Positions 4,495-5,187 of a stretch of 5,187 bases of DNA are shown in pieces. The position numbers were made by a program, and so were the translations under genes. Each line of letters starts with the position of its first letter. Positions within the stretch are counted from its first letter, which is position 1. The notes beneath the pieces were generated by a model. It saw only the letters and a program-made list of their open reading frames with translations, searched no databases and was not told the origin of the DNA. Source of the DNA: an uncultured Gammaproteobacteria bacterium (GTDB taxonomy: Bacteria; Pseudomonadota; Gammaproteobacteria; Pseudomonadales; DT-91); assembly GCA_929200485.1 (NCBI GenBank), contig CAKMZU010000002.1, positions 18,826 through 24,012 of the forward strand, given 5' to 3'.

Positions 4495-5187
4495 TTATTT
4501 AACAGTGATAACCAAGCGAGCAATAGGGTTTAACCACCGGTGCTTGCTTGCATCAATATCACTGGTGCCGCCAGATGCATTGAGATCACCTAGATTGCCT
4601 CGATGAATATGCACAACGCCGTTTTCATCGCCGGTATTGGTTACACCTGTTCCACCGGAAGTGACAACACCTGAATCACCTGGTTTTCCAAAAGTTGTCA
4701 CAAAAGGTGCGTTAGGAATAGAAGAGGCTAGCTCATTGTTATTTTCTGTGCCTGCATCATAGGCATTGAGGTGAATAACATAAGTGCCTTTGGTTTCTGG
4801 AATTTTCCAGCTGTCAAGGCCGACAAAGCCATCGTTGGTAGGAAGTAGCATACTCGCTAATGATAAGTACCCATTGCTGTCATCGGTGGTCAGGCTAATA
4901 GTAAAAGAATCTCCGGGGGCAACTGGGCCGTCACTTGCGTCTTCAGCAATGTTGGCCGATGCATTGAGTAAATTGGTGCTTGCAACACCTGTATCACCAC
5001 CTTCTGCTAATGCTTCAAGTGCTGCCGATGCACTTTGCCCTGCGCTAAATAATTCACCTTGCGTGCTGTGTGCAGCAATAAGCACAGGCGTAAAATGAAT
5101 CCCTTGGGTAGCGTTCGTTAAGCTAATTTCAAGCTCTGCAGCTTGAGCAAGAGAGGTGAAGCTGGCAACTGTGAGTAAAACTTTTTT
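4495..5187 (-). CDS. Secreted spondin-domain protein, missing only its start
   Basis: The frame runs off the right edge. The window shows 230 residues beginning KKVLLTVASF, a Sec signal peptide with likely cleavage after SLAQA, so probably only the initiator codon or a few codons are absent; the GTG at 5085 is an internal Val. There is no lipobox Cys, unlike the downstream paralogue, so the product should be periplasmic or released. The spondin_N domain covers about 18-230: ISLTNATQG, FTPVLIAAH, LEALAEGG (57-64), ASMLLPTNDGF (111-121), DAGTENNNELAS (144-155), SIPNAP, VVHIHRGNLGD (191-201) and a closing RLVITVK strand. Compared with the paralogue it has a Gly/Thr-rich insertion at about 165-190 before the HIHRG strand. 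It is the first gene of this cluster visible, and the promoter lies outside. Function in bacteria is unsettled; matrix or surface interaction is a possibility by analogy only. Confidence 0.9.
   Translation of the reverse strand, partial: KKVLLTVASFTSLAQAAELEISLTNATQGIHFTPVLIAAHSTQGELFSAGQSASAALEALAEGGDTGVASTNLLNASANIAEDASDGPVAPGDSFTISLTTDDSNGYLSLASMLLPTNDGFVGLDSWKIPETKGTYVIHLNAYDAGTENNNELASSIPNAPFVTTFGKPGDSGVVTSGGTGVTNTGDENGVVHIHRGNLGDLNASGGTSDIDASKHRWLNPIARLVITVK

Noticed and set aside
4397..5098. Plus-strand open frames opposite the two spondin genes (4397-4606 and 4784-5098)
   Set aside because: They are antisense shadows of recognisable spondin domains and lack convincing starts.

Overview
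The window looks like chromosomal DNA from a fairly AT-rich marine or animal-associated gammaproteobacterium. The suggestion rests on a GbpA-like secreted chitin-active protein, two bacterial spondin-domain proteins and an ECF sigma/anti-sigma pair, all with bacterial Shine-Dalgarno spacing. No RNA gene or universal marker is present, so the taxon is an inference; a chitinolytic Oceanospirillales/Hahellaceae/Endozoicomonas-like organism would fit.

Left part (2-940, + strand): the 3' portion of an AA10 lytic polysaccharide monooxygenase. It keeps the last strand of the catalytic domain, then a GbpA domain-2-like module, an Asp/Thr-Gly/Ser linker encoded by a hexanucleotide repeat, and two CBM5/12 chitin-binding modules. 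A perfect 15-bp hairpin with a T-rich tail ends the transcript.

Middle part (943-2740): AT-rich and poorly conserved in appearance. It holds one orphan gene (1425-2228, +) for a predicted type I membrane protein with a signal peptide, a helical ectodomain, one membrane span and a long tyrosine-containing C-terminal tail. Upstream are two abutting 14-bp palindromes and a TTTTC microsatellite. Downstream (2229-2740) is a region with an AT inverted repeat and a possible small gene split between two frames at a T6 run.

Right part (2741-5187, all - strand, read right to left): a Sec-exported spondin-domain protein lacking only its first codon(s), a paralogous spondin-domain lipoprotein 12 bp downstream, then an ECF sigma factor and a short soluble zinc-finger anti-sigma factor. 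The sigma and anti-sigma genes are 7 bp apart and almost certainly co-transcribed. The two spondin genes form a second tight pair. About 70 bp separates the two pairs, so all four genes may be one transcription unit or the sigma pair may have its own promoter. The arrangement suggests, but does not prove, that the sigma factor controls the exported spondin proteins.
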